From: Megamerina dolium
Lineage: Eukaryota; Arthropoda; Insecta; Diptera; Megamerinidae
Assembly: GCA_963854835.1 (NCBI GenBank)
Contig: OY978526.1
Span: 24,334,334 to 24,398,333 of the forward strand
Length of the DNA stretch: 64,000 nucleotides
Reading direction: 5' to 3'
Within the stretch, counting starts at the first letter, position 1. The number at the start of each line of letters is the position of its first letter. A program made the translations under genes and the position numbers. The notes beneath the pieces are model-generated. The model saw only the letters and a program-made list of their open reading frames with translations. It did not search any database and had not been told where the DNA came from. Shown piece by piece: positions 13,990 through 25,075 of this stretch.

Positions 13990-14290
13990 ATATTATTGGA
14001 GTGTTGTGATGCACTCGAGAGAGGGAAAGAATTTGAAGAATAATTCGTGACAACTTTGCAACCAAAAATATAAATAAAAACATCGAACAACCACCATATT
14101 TACAAGATTTGTCATCTTGTGTGACATTTTTCTGTTTCGAAAATTAAATTTCCGCTTAGTGAAACCCAATTTTAACAGATAGAAGACCACAGCCAATGAA
14201 GGGACCCAAGGCAATCCCGGAGAATTGTTAGATTCTTCGTCGAAAGAAGTGTATCGCTGCAAATAGATCTTCTTCTGAAGGGGACTGAAT
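13990..14290 (+). pseudogene. Possible mariner-like transposase C-terminal relic
   Basis: Across frame shifts one can read PYLQDLSSC (compare the PYSPDLAPCD catalytic segment of mariner transposases). It is followed by FRKLNFRL and, about 25 residues on, a Lys/Ser-rich stretch near KEVYRCK at the distance expected for the mariner C-terminus. Several stops and shifts interrupt it. The similarity is weak and needs a translated profile search. Confidence 0.3.
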
Positions 14291-15940
14291 AAATTTGATT
14301 TGTTAAACCAGAAACTTATTTGTCAAAATATATTTCTGTAAGCCAAGTAACAAACGGAACACTGTGCAACCCCAATTATCAATATTTTCACGACTTTTTC
14401 ATATTAGATAGATGTCTGTTTGTTCGCTTCATATTTGCAGGTATGGAAAAATGTAGGAATTAATGAACATATGTGTTGAACATTTTTCTGAAAGATATTT
14501 ATGAATAATTTTCCAAAAAAAAGAAAACTTCTTTCCAAAAATACTCCGCTACTCTCCTCGAGGTAAAATTGTAAAATTTTTTTAATTGGATAAGCTTTCA
14601 TGCGGTTTCATGGAACTAAAATAATGCAAACCAAACTCATTTTTTTTTGAAGTCGTCAAAAATTCAAACAATTTATTTAATTTTTATTTTAAGAAACTTG
14701 GCCCGGAGTTACTTTATAATAAAAATTAAAATAGTCTTGAAGTTAGAATCGTCAATTTTTGACAAATTTTTGTGTCAGCAATATGTCAAACAAGTCCATT
14801 CTAACTACAAGATTATTTCAATTTTGACTATAACGACGGGCCTATGTATTTAGTTATGTTGAACATGGGAGAGCTGATGGTTTGGGAGAAATAATATATC
14901 TTTTATTCGTAAACTGTACATTCAGAAAAATAGAGAAAAAAACCAAAAATACTAATATTCTCCAAATTTGAATGGCTCCAAAATAAATTTTGTTACTCAT
15001 TTTCTTTAACAAACTGGTGAATTCATGAATGGGTGTAATTGGATGAGAGCTACGTCACATCTCACATACAAAACAGTATTTTAATAGCATTTTTTTAGAC
15101 TTTAGTTATATAAAACAAACACAGAGTGGATTGTATGTATAAAAGTTTCAGTATTGCCTAAACTAATTCATTAGTAATTTCTTTTCAATTTTTTTTTTTA
15201 AATGCTATCAACCATAGTTCCATGAACTTTTTTTGTTGCAATTTATTTGGGAAATCCCTGCGATATAATTAGGTAATTGTGATTATTTATTTTTTATTAT
15301 AATTTTTTTTTCCACCAATGTTATCAACTTAAATTTCATTTATTTAAATTTATGATGTCTAGATTGGTATTTCTATTTTATTACGTCACTATTTGTTGAT
15401 TATTTATATTTGTAAATAAATATAGATATTTGTGACTATGACAAATTTACAAGAGTTTACCTACAGTGGTGTCAAATTAAATGAAATATAGGAGTAATTT
15501 AGAGAATGCAAATAGAAAACTGCACTTAAAAAATACATATAGAAAATTTTAAACTGCATATAGAAATGAAATGAAAATAATGCATAGATTAATATTTTTT
15601 ATATGATTTTTTTCCTCCTTGATATGATATGATATTCTTCTATGACTCTAATTTTTGTTGTTCTTCTACATTATTTTGTTTTGCTATTAATTTGCAAAAC
15701 CACATAATTACGTTGCCATTGACTGCAAATAAGAACCTTTGCATAGTGCTTTATTATACAGCAGCCATAAAATCAGCTACAATAACAGCAAACAGAAGGC
15801 AAACAAAATATATGAAAAGAAGAAAAAAAAATGACTAAACACTAAAGTTTCTGCTTATAACTATTATTATTATTATTATTATTTATTATTATTTTTTTTT
15901 TTCAAACCACCAACATAATAAAAATGCGCTTCTACACACA
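14291..15940. other. AT-rich non-coding DNA, no gene seen
   Basis: A+T-rich sequence with T-runs and an (ATT)n microsatellite at 15862-15893. I see no coding or transposon signal. Confidence 0.55.
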
Positions 15941-16325
15941 CAGATAAGCTAGCTGCAGCCATAAAAATTCACAGAAATGTAAATATATACACATACAGAT
16001 AACAGGCGAGTGTTGCTGTTATCTATTGTGTATCAACGCTGTTATCTATAACATACGATCGCTACATCACGATAGAACGTCTACGTTTTGAGTTTCGGTA
16101 TGTACTCGGTATGAATATTTTACTAAAGATGCCTCAGTAACATTGCGCGGGTGTTATTTGCCAGAAGCGATGGCGGTAGTGTGTATGAACGATACTCTCA
16201 ATCGACTCTCCTATACATATTAGTAAGTTTAGTCTAACCGGTGCGCCAATTTTACGATAAGCTCAATGAATCCGTTGAGCGTTGAAAACGTCAAGCTTGG
16301 ATTAACCTTCTTAATGTCTTGATGG
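15940..16325 (+). promoter_or_regulatory. Ptx1: Candidate proximal control region of Ptx1 with GATA-site cluster
   Basis: Four AGATAA/TTATCT sites (GATA-factor type) lie within 106 bp: AGATAAG at 15942, AGATAACAG at 15997, and CTGTTATCT at 16016 and 16039. The second and third form a 9-bp perfect inverted repeat with a 10-nt spacer. The stretch after it is clearly less AT-rich and has a strong donor TTA|GTAAGT at 16222/16223, so a short alternative first exon spliced to the acceptor at 16577 is conceivable. An ATG at 16170 opens an 18-codon frame ending in TAG at 16221-16223. Function is inferred only from sites and position. Confidence 0.35.
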
Positions 16326-16577
16326 TGTTAAGTTGCATGGCGTTTGGGTTAAATACTTTATTTGCTTTGTAAATTTGCTTAATAAACAAATCAACATTCA
16401 TTCATTCCCTTTTCTCTCTTTTAACTATTACGATTGTTGCGCTTGTTGTTATGCTTGTACCATATTTTGCAAAGATAAAAATATTTCTTATTACATCTTA
16501 GAGATAATATTTCTAAGATCATTTTTGATTAATTTAACTCACTTTTGATTATTTACTTTGTTTCCCCCTACTTTCAG

Positions 16578-16866
16578 AGATAGAACACAGTGTAAAATTT
16601 CCGTTTATAAATTACGGACTCAACAAAACATCTCGTCAGCTTGATTTTATTCTCTCGTACACCCGTCATAAGATACCGGCCTCAAGACGACGACTACATT
16701 TTTGCAACATTTTAAGGACGTCGTCACGACGAAGTTCTCGGGCAGAGATCACCATCTGCCGCCTCTACATCCCCACCACCACCAGCAGACGGCGGCACTT
16801 CATCACCATCAGCCACACCAGGCTGTGGCTCAAAGTTTCTCCACCATTTTTCCCACATACTTAGGT
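16578..16866 (+). other. Ptx1: 5' part of Ptx1 exon: acceptor and sequence upstream of first ATG
   Basis: A pyrimidine-rich run ending in CTTTCAG places an acceptor at 16577. The reading frame of the gene has a stop (TAA) at 16669-16671. From 16672 it is open without interruption into the ATG at 16867. The first 94 bases are therefore best taken as 5' UTR, while 16672-16866 may be translated in some isoform (see the next entry). A second possible acceptor, CATAAG, ends at 16672, exactly past the in-frame stop. Confidence 0.6.
16672..16866 (+). CDS. Ptx1: Possible N-terminal extension of Ptx1 (65 codons, no ATG)
   Basis: This stretch is in frame with and directly upstream of the first ATG. 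The translation is rich in Thr at the start, then in His, Pro and Gln (for example LHPHHHQQTAALHHH), and third codon positions favour G/C, unlike the surrounding AT-rich DNA. That is the look of translated fly sequence, not of a leader. It contains no ATG. It would have to be reached by a non-AUG start, or by splicing an upstream coding exon to an acceptor at or after 16672. An alternative is that it is a conserved, untranslated, CAC/CAG-rich leader. Confidence 0.4.
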
Positions 16867-17335
16867 ATGGATCGCGCCAGCGGCGGCAGCGCTGCTGGCG
16901 GTGGTCTCGGTGTGGTAACTAGTTCTGGTGGTGCACTCAACGGTCTGGAGGCCATGTCTGCCGAATCGACTGGACTATGTTTACAGGATCTGGTCAGCGC
17001 AGGGACAGCAGCTGGTGCTGGCTCAGCGGGTTCGGCTGAGAGTGCTACAACAACAAGCACCGCTTTAAGCAGTGGCAGTACTGGCAGCTCCACCGTCAAT
17101 GGCAGCAACAATTCCGGTACGGGCAATGAGCATTTACATAATCATCATAGTCTACACGATTCCGGTTCGTCGGTTAGCATTTCACCCGCCATTTCTAGTC
17201 TTATGCCGATTGGCAGCTTGAGCCATTTACATCACAGCACAGGACAAGATTTAGTCGGTGGCTATCCACAGCATCCACATCATTCTGTCGTACCACCACA
17301 TACACCAAAACATGAGCCGCTTGAGAAACTAAGAA
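16867..17335 (+). CDS. Ptx1: Ptx1 coding exon 1 (N-terminal region)
   Basis: This exon begins the paired-like homeodomain transcription factor of the Pitx family, a nuclear DNA-binding protein. It encodes 156 residues plus the first base of the next codon. The start ATG (MDRASGG) is the first in frame and has G at -3 and G at +4, a good fly context. The region is low-complexity: Gly/Ala/Ser/Thr-rich to about residue 95, then His-rich with SISPAISSLMPIG, and ends in TPKHEPLEKLR, which leads into the Pitx linker of the next exon. The donor A|GTAAGT at 17335/17336 is a strong match (phase 1). Regulation is unknown. The 28.7-kb intron that follows is a natural place for enhancers. The frame is also open upstream, so the true N-terminus may be longer. 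Confidence 0.88.
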
Positions 17336-17889
17336 GTAAGTACCCGACATATTTGTTTATTTATTTAGATCTAAATTTTGACTGGCTAACCATAGTCATA
17401 CAAAAAAAGAAAAAAACACGAAAGACTTCTTTATAGTCGAGTAAATCTAAATTATATTTGGAGGCTACATTCCGAATGGACTAACGTTGGGGAAATATTT
17501 TCTAAGCTTAACACGAAAAACCGTCTCCCGAAGCTTTATAACAATGCTAGAAAAATATGATATTACAATAGCCCTGCCCTTTGGAATCGGTTGAGCCTAG
17601 TGCGGCCTTGCTATCAACTAGCGCTCAAGGATTAGCGTGTTGACTTTGTACGTTATAATAAATAAATATGGTCAACTAAACAACTTTTTCTGTCTGTAAT
17701 TCCAAAATCTTCGGACAGTAAGAATTCCTCTTGAAAAAGCTTGTGAAAAACGACTCTGTCAAAACTAGGTGAAAATATATCCCACAGAAGCTCTCACCTT
17801 CGAAGCAAGCAAATATAATACTTATTGATTTGATTCACTTTTTTTTAATCATAATAAACTTTACGTTCAATTAGACTTACATAGGGGGG

Positions 17890-18260
17890 AATGTTTTTGT
17901 TTTACGGTGTCTTTTACGTCCAATTTGTATGGGGAGACAGAAAGCTAGTATATTTAAGAGAAATATTTAAGAACAAAATCTAATGGGACTCAATAATATA
18001 GTTGACTCCGGTACAAGCAGGGTGCGTTATAAGCTAGTTTGATAAAATCATTAATTTTGTAGGGGAGCCTCCCTAAGAGTGAAAATATGGGATCAGTATG
18101 AACCAATAAAATGTTGAGGAAGAAAAATTAATGGATATCGGGCTTACATTTCAACTCTCTAAAGATCTATTCTTAGCAGTTATTAGGGTATTTGACGATT
18201 TTCGTTAATTTTTAGGTGAATCTTTAAAAAGAAGATAGTGGGTTAGAATGTTCATCATGT
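17890..18260 (+). repeat. Family B tandem-repeat fragment
   Basis: The stretch contains the family B signature: TTTTGTAGGGGAGCCTCCCT, then ATGTTGAGGAAGAAAAATTA, then TACATTTCAACTCTCTAAAG. The same order of phrases recurs at 39.9-40.5 kb and 49.5-50.9 kb on this strand and, inverted, at 33-34 kb and 52.6-53.8 kb. There are about two degraded units here. Confidence 0.6.
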
Positions 18261-18455
18261 CTTAATTATAAAATTCAAATTGATTAGTTGCAGGATACAG
18301 TTACGATTCTTAATTTCATCCTATAAAAATTACATTAGGTGATCGAAACATGTTTTGAAAATAATTTTTCATAATTTAAAGACAATTATATACCTTTTAT
18401 CGAATTTCACGCTGAATTAAACCTCCTCAATTTCCACCAGATATTGATAGTTGGA

Positions 18456-18710
18456 TACCGTAGCTCATTAGTTAGTGCGTTAGTCTTCTGATCTGCAGGT
18501 TGTGTATTTAATGCCCGGCTGAAACATAACCTTAATATCGAAAAGTGTTCTCTTTCGAACGGTATCCACCTGTCGGCAAGCTTTTAAAAGTACTCTGTGA
18601 CAAAGCTCAGAAAAAGTGATGTCACAGGGTTCTGAACCGTTCGAAACCTTTCAAACATTTAACACGCACATCAATACTGGAAGAGAAGTACCACATATTA
18701 ATTTTTTCTG
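18456..18710 (+). mobile_element. tRNA-derived SINE with 12-bp target-site duplication
   Basis: TACCGTAGCTCATTAGTTAG (A-box-like) starts the element. The family body follows (ATCGAAAAGTGTTCTCTTTC, CCACCTGTCGGCAAGC, GACAAAGCTCAGAAAAAGTG). A 12-bp perfect duplication TTGATAGTTGGA flanks it at 18444-18455 and 18711-18722. A segment between GGCAAGC and CTTTTAAA is deleted relative to the 38-kb copy, and the 3' part is diverged. Confidence 0.88.
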
Positions 18711-18722
18711 TTGATAGTTGGA

Positions 18723-20605
18723 ATGAGCGTTTCTCTGAATCACTGAACATCGATAGATTTTGCATCACATACAAATAGATAGTAATGATGAAATAATAGA
18801 GAGTAGGCGGTCGGTGGCTGCGTAATTTTGTGGCCAATTAATTTTGTAATTTATTTTTATTTTCATTTCCATGTCTTTAAAAATGCAGAGAACCAAAAAA
18901 ATTCCTCATTTACTTCAATACGCTCAACTTGTAGCTATCATGATCAACCATGATCATGCTTACTACACTCACAATCTCCATTGGTGTTGTCTCGAGCAAA
19001 GACAAGAAATTGTGACGACAACACACTGTGACATGTAACAAATTAACGAGTAATTAATTATGCTATAATTCACGTACCCCAATTATGCGTGTGAGTATGT
19101 TTGCATGCTCATGCATGCATCAAGCATGTATGGGCATGTGAGTGGGATGACAACACCATCAAAATGGTGTGAACAAGCTGTTTTATTATTTGTCATATGT
19201 GTTTGTAAGTATCGTATGGGTGTGATAATTAGTCACTTATAATAAAGATCGTTTATGTACTCGTACATATTGAGCATTTCAGTTGTAAATGATCTAGCGT
19301 ATATGGGCAACATCAAATTATTTCTTAAATGGATTAATATTGAGAGAAACATATGCGGATGTACATATGTAGAACATTTAGTTGATAATAGTTTTCTTTT
19401 TGATTTTGTTATTGTTTTACTAAGTAAAATACTATAAAGTGCACCTGAGACATTCTACTTTTTCTTCACATTGAAATGCCATCATTTCCATAACAACAAG
19501 TGCTTTAATTCACATTATTTTGTGATATTCAAATCATGTTGGTACATATAATGGTGAAAGAAAATGAATCGAACATTTAAAATGTCACCCACATCTGTCA
19601 TAATTCTCAATACCTACTCCATCCAGCATCAACCAACCAATCATTCACGCTTTCGACAACCCAAACAAACAGAGTAAGAATGACACACACAAAAATGTAC
19701 ATATTCATGTATGTATGTGTGTAGCCACGCACATAATTTGCAAATAATATTCAAAAGCATGTTTTTTATTAATATTATTATTATTATTATCCGCTTGAAT
19801 GTTCAAATTCTCGCGATATTTTGTCACCATTTCTGAATGTTGCTTCTTGCCTGGTGACACTTGTTTTTATTAAAAAAAGTGTTTTTCATTTTCACTTCAT
19901 GCTATGCTTTTCCTACACAACTTCACCCTCTACCATTATCTAGTCCTCCTCCAAGAAAATTCCTACATAATCATTGTGCAATCATTAGCGTATCTGAATT
20001 TTGTTTTGTTCCAAATGTTCCGGCTAATTGAGCACCCTTCCGTCATAATAGTGAAACGAGAGGAAAAAAAAAATTCTTCCACAAATTTTCGTAATACACT
20101 CATACTCGTTCACATAGACATAACATATTGTAAGTGGCCTTTGTAAATATTATGTACCTACGTATAATATCTACTTATACACAATTTCCATGTTCAACAA
20201 CAGGGTGTTTCTTTCCATTTACAAGTATAATAGTATTCATCCATCGTGTTTGATGTCAAGTTAACTGCTCTTAGTGTTGTTGGAAATATGATATGCTTGA
20301 ATCAAGTGTTTTCTGTTGCTACTGCTGATATTATTATTCTTCGTATCATGATTTTTGTTGTTGTTGTTGTTTTTTAACGTTACGTTACGAACAAATTGTT
20401 TTGGGAATTGAACTCGACATATGTAAGTATGATTGAAGTGTGGAAACCTGTCGGAAGTATTCAACATACAATATATGCACATATATATTTGTGATTAAAC
20501 GCGTGTGGATATGAATTAGTGAAAAAATTATGAAATGATATCATTGGAAATGATTAAATAATCAACATATTGAAATATTTCATTTCATATGTTGATGTTT
20601 AGTTT
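18723..20605. other. AT-rich intronic DNA, no gene seen
   Basis: Nothing coding or repetitive was recognised. Local curiosities are ATGATCAACCATGATCATG near 18939-18957 and a run of GCATG/CATGC words at 19105-19140, both short palindrome-rich patches. Confidence 0.5.
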
Positions 20606-21380
20606 TTTTATACCCAGCAATCAAAGGGTAAAGTACATATTGAGTTTCAGCTTCCGTTTCCAACACTTATGAGGAGAGGTGACTGATATGAAAAAGTATC
20701 TATGGTATTGAATGGAATCATGTTCTGAGTCAATTTAACATTGTCTTTCTATTGGCACAACCACAACTACAACTACAACTATTTTTTAATATCAAGCTAA
20801 TATGTTTGGGATTGAGCAATATCGGGTTAAAATCAGGGCTATCTCCCATAGAAAAATATGTTCTGTACTATGTTTTTTCACACTTTTCACGTGAAAATAT
20901 AAAGCTATCGAACTAGAACTTGGTATATACAGTTACTTTGGTTAGAAAACTAATATATTAAAAAATGGTCAAGCTCGGAGAAAAGCCACCCCTACTTTCC
21001 ATATAAAAGGATGTTGTTCAATATGTTTTTCTCATTAAAATATTAAGTTTTCAAATTAAAATTTGGTGCATACGATTAAATTTATTAATTTTTAGACATA
21101 CTAGAAAATAAGTGAAATCGGTTGAAAATTACGCCTACTTCCCATACAGTAGAATGTTGTTGAATATGTGTTTTCAGGTTTTATCCACAACAATATGAGG
21201 TTATTAAAATAAACTTTGCATATTAACATAAGTTATTCTCACAAAGTGAATATAAGCAAAAAATGGGAGTAATTGGATAAAAACTACGCCTACTTCCCAT
21301 ACAAAAGTAAGTTGTGAAACGTGTTTTTTCGCACTTTTAGCAGTATGATTTGGTAGATACAATTACATTTACCAGTTAAT
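20606..21380 (+). repeat. Family A repeat array with TATACCC-type head
   Basis: The head TTATACCCAGCAATCAAAGG, followed by TTGAGTTTCAGCTTCCGTTT, resembles a dispersed repeat type common in fly genomes that starts TATACCC and then runs in tandem units. Four units follow, each with CTACxCCCATAxAAAAG-like text at about 20835, 20985, 21140 and 21285, a spacing close to 150 bp. The units here are in the opposite sense to those at 26, 43.6 and 59.7 kb. Confidence 0.7.
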
Positions 21381-21503
21381 AGTTGTGTACGTGAGAGAGA
21401 TGCCGGGGGGCTCATACCTTGGTTGAGTTGTACCGATGTGATTTTAACCACCGACCGTTTCTTGCTTTCTAATAAAATTAAAATTATTCGAGATTAATCG
21501 GTT

Positions 21504-21815
21504 TTAAATACTGAAATAATAAATTATAAATATAAATATAAAAAAAACTACTTGACTATGTTTTCGGGGTTGTTGATGTTTTCGGGTAACGTAATTATCC
21601 GCCCTCATCTTTTCCAATTGCAAACTATTGGTGTTGATGACTGATGTCAAATCTTGCTGTTGTTGCCGGTGATTTTCTTCCATTTGTTCTGCTTTATTAA
21701 CTGTTGTTGTTGTTGTTATTACGGTTGATGTGATGGCGGTGCTGCCTCTTCTTGCTGTTGCACATTTTTTATCACCTTCTAAATGGTTAGGCCTTTCGTT
21801 GTTGGCCAATACCAT
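21504..21815 (-). CDS. Possible nested gene, first coding exon, unknown product
   Basis: The frame starts with ATG at 21815 (context AGCAATGG, purine at -3 and G at +4) and runs 103 codons. I do not recognise the product. The first roughly 88 residues look like real fly protein: hydrophilic and charged, with short TTTTT and QQQQ runs and varied codons. After SQ at about residue 88 the frame passes into AT-only sequence giving Phe/Ile, so the exon probably ends near CAA|GTAGTT at about 21550, a weak donor. No matching downstream exon was found. A TATA box lies 98 bp upstream on this strand. It may instead be a chance open frame. Confidence 0.35.
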   Translation of the reverse strand: MVLANNERPNHLEGDKKCATARRGSTAITSTVITTTTTVNKAEQMEENHRQQQQDLTSVINTNSLQLEKMRADNYVTRKHQQPRKHSQVVFFIFIFIIYYFSI

Positions 21816-21912
21816 TGCTCAAAGTAAATGTTTAAAATCAAATTTTGATTTGCAAACTGGTTGTTTCTTATGTACATCACTTTGTACAAAGAAAAAAACA
21901 ACACGAGATATA

Positions 21913-21920
21913 CTTTTATA
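21913..21920 (-). promoter_or_regulatory. TATA box upstream of the minus-strand frame
   Basis: The minus strand reads TATAAAAG here, 98 bp before the ATG at 21815. This leaves room for a start site about 30 bp downstream and a leader of roughly 65 bp. Such a match is common by chance in AT-rich DNA; the spacing to a plausible coding frame is what makes it notable. Confidence 0.3.
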
Positions 21921-22084
21921 CGTTTATGTATATTGTTTATTACGATAAACGATTAAAAATGAATATAATTTGTTATTATTAACACAAATTAATTGTTGCA
22001 GAGTACAAAAACACTCGAACTATATGTATAAAAATAAAATATGTATAAAAATAAATAATGCGCGCACTGTTTGTGTCGGGAAAA

Positions 22085-22500
22085 ATTACAAGTCAGAAAA
22101 AAAAGAAGAACAAGAACAGACGAACTGACTGCCTACCTCCCATACAAAAGTAAGTTGTGGAACGTGTATTTTCAAACTTGGCATGAAAAAATATACAACA
22201 TTCAAGTTGATATTTGGTATACATAATTCTATACATACAATAACGCCTATCTGTCATACAAAAATATAGTTTCGAATACATACTTTTCCATTTTGCGTGC
22301 AAAAATATAAAGTTATCAAGCTGAAACTTGGTACATGCTTTTATATTTACTAATAAATAGACATATTCGAAAATAAACTGAATTAAAGTGAAATCACGTC
22401 CACCTTCCATACACATTTATACTTTTGTATGTGTGTTTTCACACTATTCGCTCGATATTATAAAGTTATATAGCTGAAAAGTATGTTATCGATTGTAATT
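22085..22500 (+). repeat. Family A repeat array
   Basis: Three diverged units contain CTACCTCCCATACAAAAGTA (22132), CGCCTATCTGTCATACAAAA (22243) and CGTCCACCTTCCATACACAT (22398). Between them are AAGTTGATATTTGGTATACA-type phrases. The minus strand is open across the units because the unit length is close to a multiple of three. That frame (107 codons) repeats the peptide YFCMxxRx and is a by-product of the repeat. Confidence 0.7.
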
Positions 22501-25075
22501 TTGGCACAAACACATAAAAGAGAGTCCAATATCTAAGCTTCAGATTATCGAAATTATTTTTCTTTTTGAATTTAGGCGGAAAAAAATTATTAAAAATGTC
22601 TCAATATTATTACAAAAATGGATGTCAGCAAAACTCCCTTAGTAGTTATAATTGGTTTTAAATACTCGTAATTCATACAAGTTTCTGCAACATTGCATCT
22701 ATACAAATCCGTACAAACAATTCTCTCATCTATGTAGTATCCAGAGTAGGTATTTTAACTATTTTGCTTAAATTGAATTAAAATTAAATGCTATACACTC
22801 AAATGTGTACTCGAGAATATATACTATACATATCAACTATGCATATATACTCTATTTACTTGTTTTAATCACCTGTGAGAATGTTGGAAAATTTTTGATC
22901 TGATCGTATACTAGTATACCACAAAGGTTATCACAGTAACAGACCAACCTTAGACCGAGAATATGTACTGCATTTATCGTGAAATTTTATTGAATTTTTT
23001 ATTTGTTTTTGTATTTTATTTTTCTTCTTGCATTTTATTTATTTACGTATGAAAACAATTTAACACTAAAGTGTAAGGATACTCTTATACGGTTCATGTT
23101 GCAGACTAGCAACAAACAAAGGTGGATGTATGTATAGATGCATGTTTATAATGACACGAATATGTGTATAACAAATGGAACAGCAAGTAAGAGCATCACA
23201 TTGAAAATACAATATTTAAATTGCATTTCCAAATGTTGGTTGCAAAGTTTTCATGTTGCTGCTATTGTTCGTTTGTCGTATGATGTTAATATTATTATAT
23301 GTTCATATTATAATATTACATACTGTTTAGTTTGTATGCATTCATTGCTGATATTGCTATTTTTCTTATTGTGGTTTTAAATCGCTCAGGTGCTATTCTG
23401 TTACTTTTCATTCTTTTGCATATACTTGAACAAATGAATACATGAGTATTGTGTTGCAGATGCATATCGCCACAATGGTTGTTACTACTAACAAATTTGT
23501 TAGCATCCATGTTGTGTGTGTGTTTTTTTTTTAATTTGTTGTTGTTGAAATAATGGCTTTGCAACGTGTTCAACCAACGAGTATGTGCATTTGGGATTTC
23601 AATTATTGGCAATTTAATGGCTACCCATATATTGTATATGGAGCTTTTCTCACTTTCGGACTATCTCGGACAAATTACTGTTGTGCTGTAGTTTTGTTTG
23701 AAGTTTTGTTATTTTTAAAAACTCTTTCCGTTTAGCTTTGTCGGTAATTTTTTTTTTTTTTTGTATTTTTCTAAATATTTTATTATCATTTGCGATTAAT
23801 AATAATTTTATTAGTTTTGTGCGTGTTTTTTTCATGATTCTATAAAATATCTCCCTTTTATTTCCAACATGGATTTTCTCTATGCTGTCGTCTTTCAAGT
23901 TCACGTATGCGTTTTTTATTGTTTAGGTTTATTTTTATCGATTTTTAAATCCAACTCGTTTGTTGTTTCAATGTTTTTTTTTTTTGAATATTTGTATTAA
24001 CAATATTCTTTTTATAGCTGCATTAAGCATAGGATGAGGTGATAAATGTGGTAAAAAAATTATAGTAAAATAAAAAATGCATTTAATTCTGCATGAAAAA
24101 TAAATTCCCAATTCTACAATTGGCATCTAGAGCATTTTTACACTTGTTTCATTCGATTTTGTTTTTTGTTTTTTCTTTTTTTCTCCTTTTTTTGCTTTAA
24201 CTTCAGTCAGTGCGGTGTATATGTATTTATGTCGCCATATTTTTAATACCCTTTTGTTAAGCGTGGGACCATTAAAAATGTGATCATTATGTTATACTTG
24301 TGAAAGCATGTGTACATATGTACATGCAGAGTGTATTCAACATCATAAGCTGGATGCTTCTCTCACTCGTGCTCAATGCATTTGAATTATGTTGTTAGCA
24401 GCTGCTTACAACAAAAACAATAAGAACAACAGCAAAAAACTGTCAAGAACATACGAATATAAATAGAGATATTTTCTTTTTGTCTACTCCAGCACCTTTA
24501 AACATGTATGTGCGTATACGTAACGTAATGTGTTTGTAGTTTTTCCAGCATTCATTCAAACGTGTCTCAGCTTTGTCACCATTTATTGTATGCAGTTATG
24601 AAAACTGGTCCATTTTATGAAATAATAAACAAATTAGAAAAAAAAAATTTATAATGAATTTGAATTTTATGAAAGTAAAATTTCATATTTCATATTTTAT
24701 ATTTTTATATAAAATATGCATATATTATACATACACATATCTAATATGTAACATAGTTTGTGTTGTTTATTTTCATATAAACGATTAATTTTATGTTTTT
24801 TAACACATTTTATTACCTTACTAGGCTATTTTATACAGTGCTGTAAGTATTTAGGGGGAAAATGAATTATTATTTATATATGTAGACGTAGTATATTTGT
24901 TTTTAATTGTATATTAAGCATAGTCGACTCCATAAATATCTGCCGAAATGAAGTAGTAGCAACATCGGATAAAGCAGAGTTGCATTTTGTTAGAATTGTC
25001 ATATAATTGTTATATAAAATATAAGGAAATATCAAGTTTAGATTCTGTAGTTATTTTTTCAATAATATAATATCA
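22501..25075. other. AT-rich intronic DNA, no gene seen
   Basis: Long T-runs (23520-23550, 23746-23765, 23970-23985, 24155-24200) and pure AT stretches. I saw no exon-like or transposon-like sequence. Confidence 0.5.

Noticed and set aside
16702..16866. Methionine start at 16702
   Set aside because: The codon is TTG, not ATG. The first real in-frame ATG is at 16867; the upstream part is reported only as a possible extension.
17336..17436. Extension of the Ptx1 exon 1 frame to a stop at 17436
   Set aside because: It runs through a strong donor (GTAAGT at 17336) into AT-rich intron sequence with Lys runs.
22093..22416. Minus-strand 107-codon gene with repeated YFCM peptides
   Set aside because: It is produced by tandem family A units whose length is close to a multiple of three; no start context, promoter or conservation evidence.
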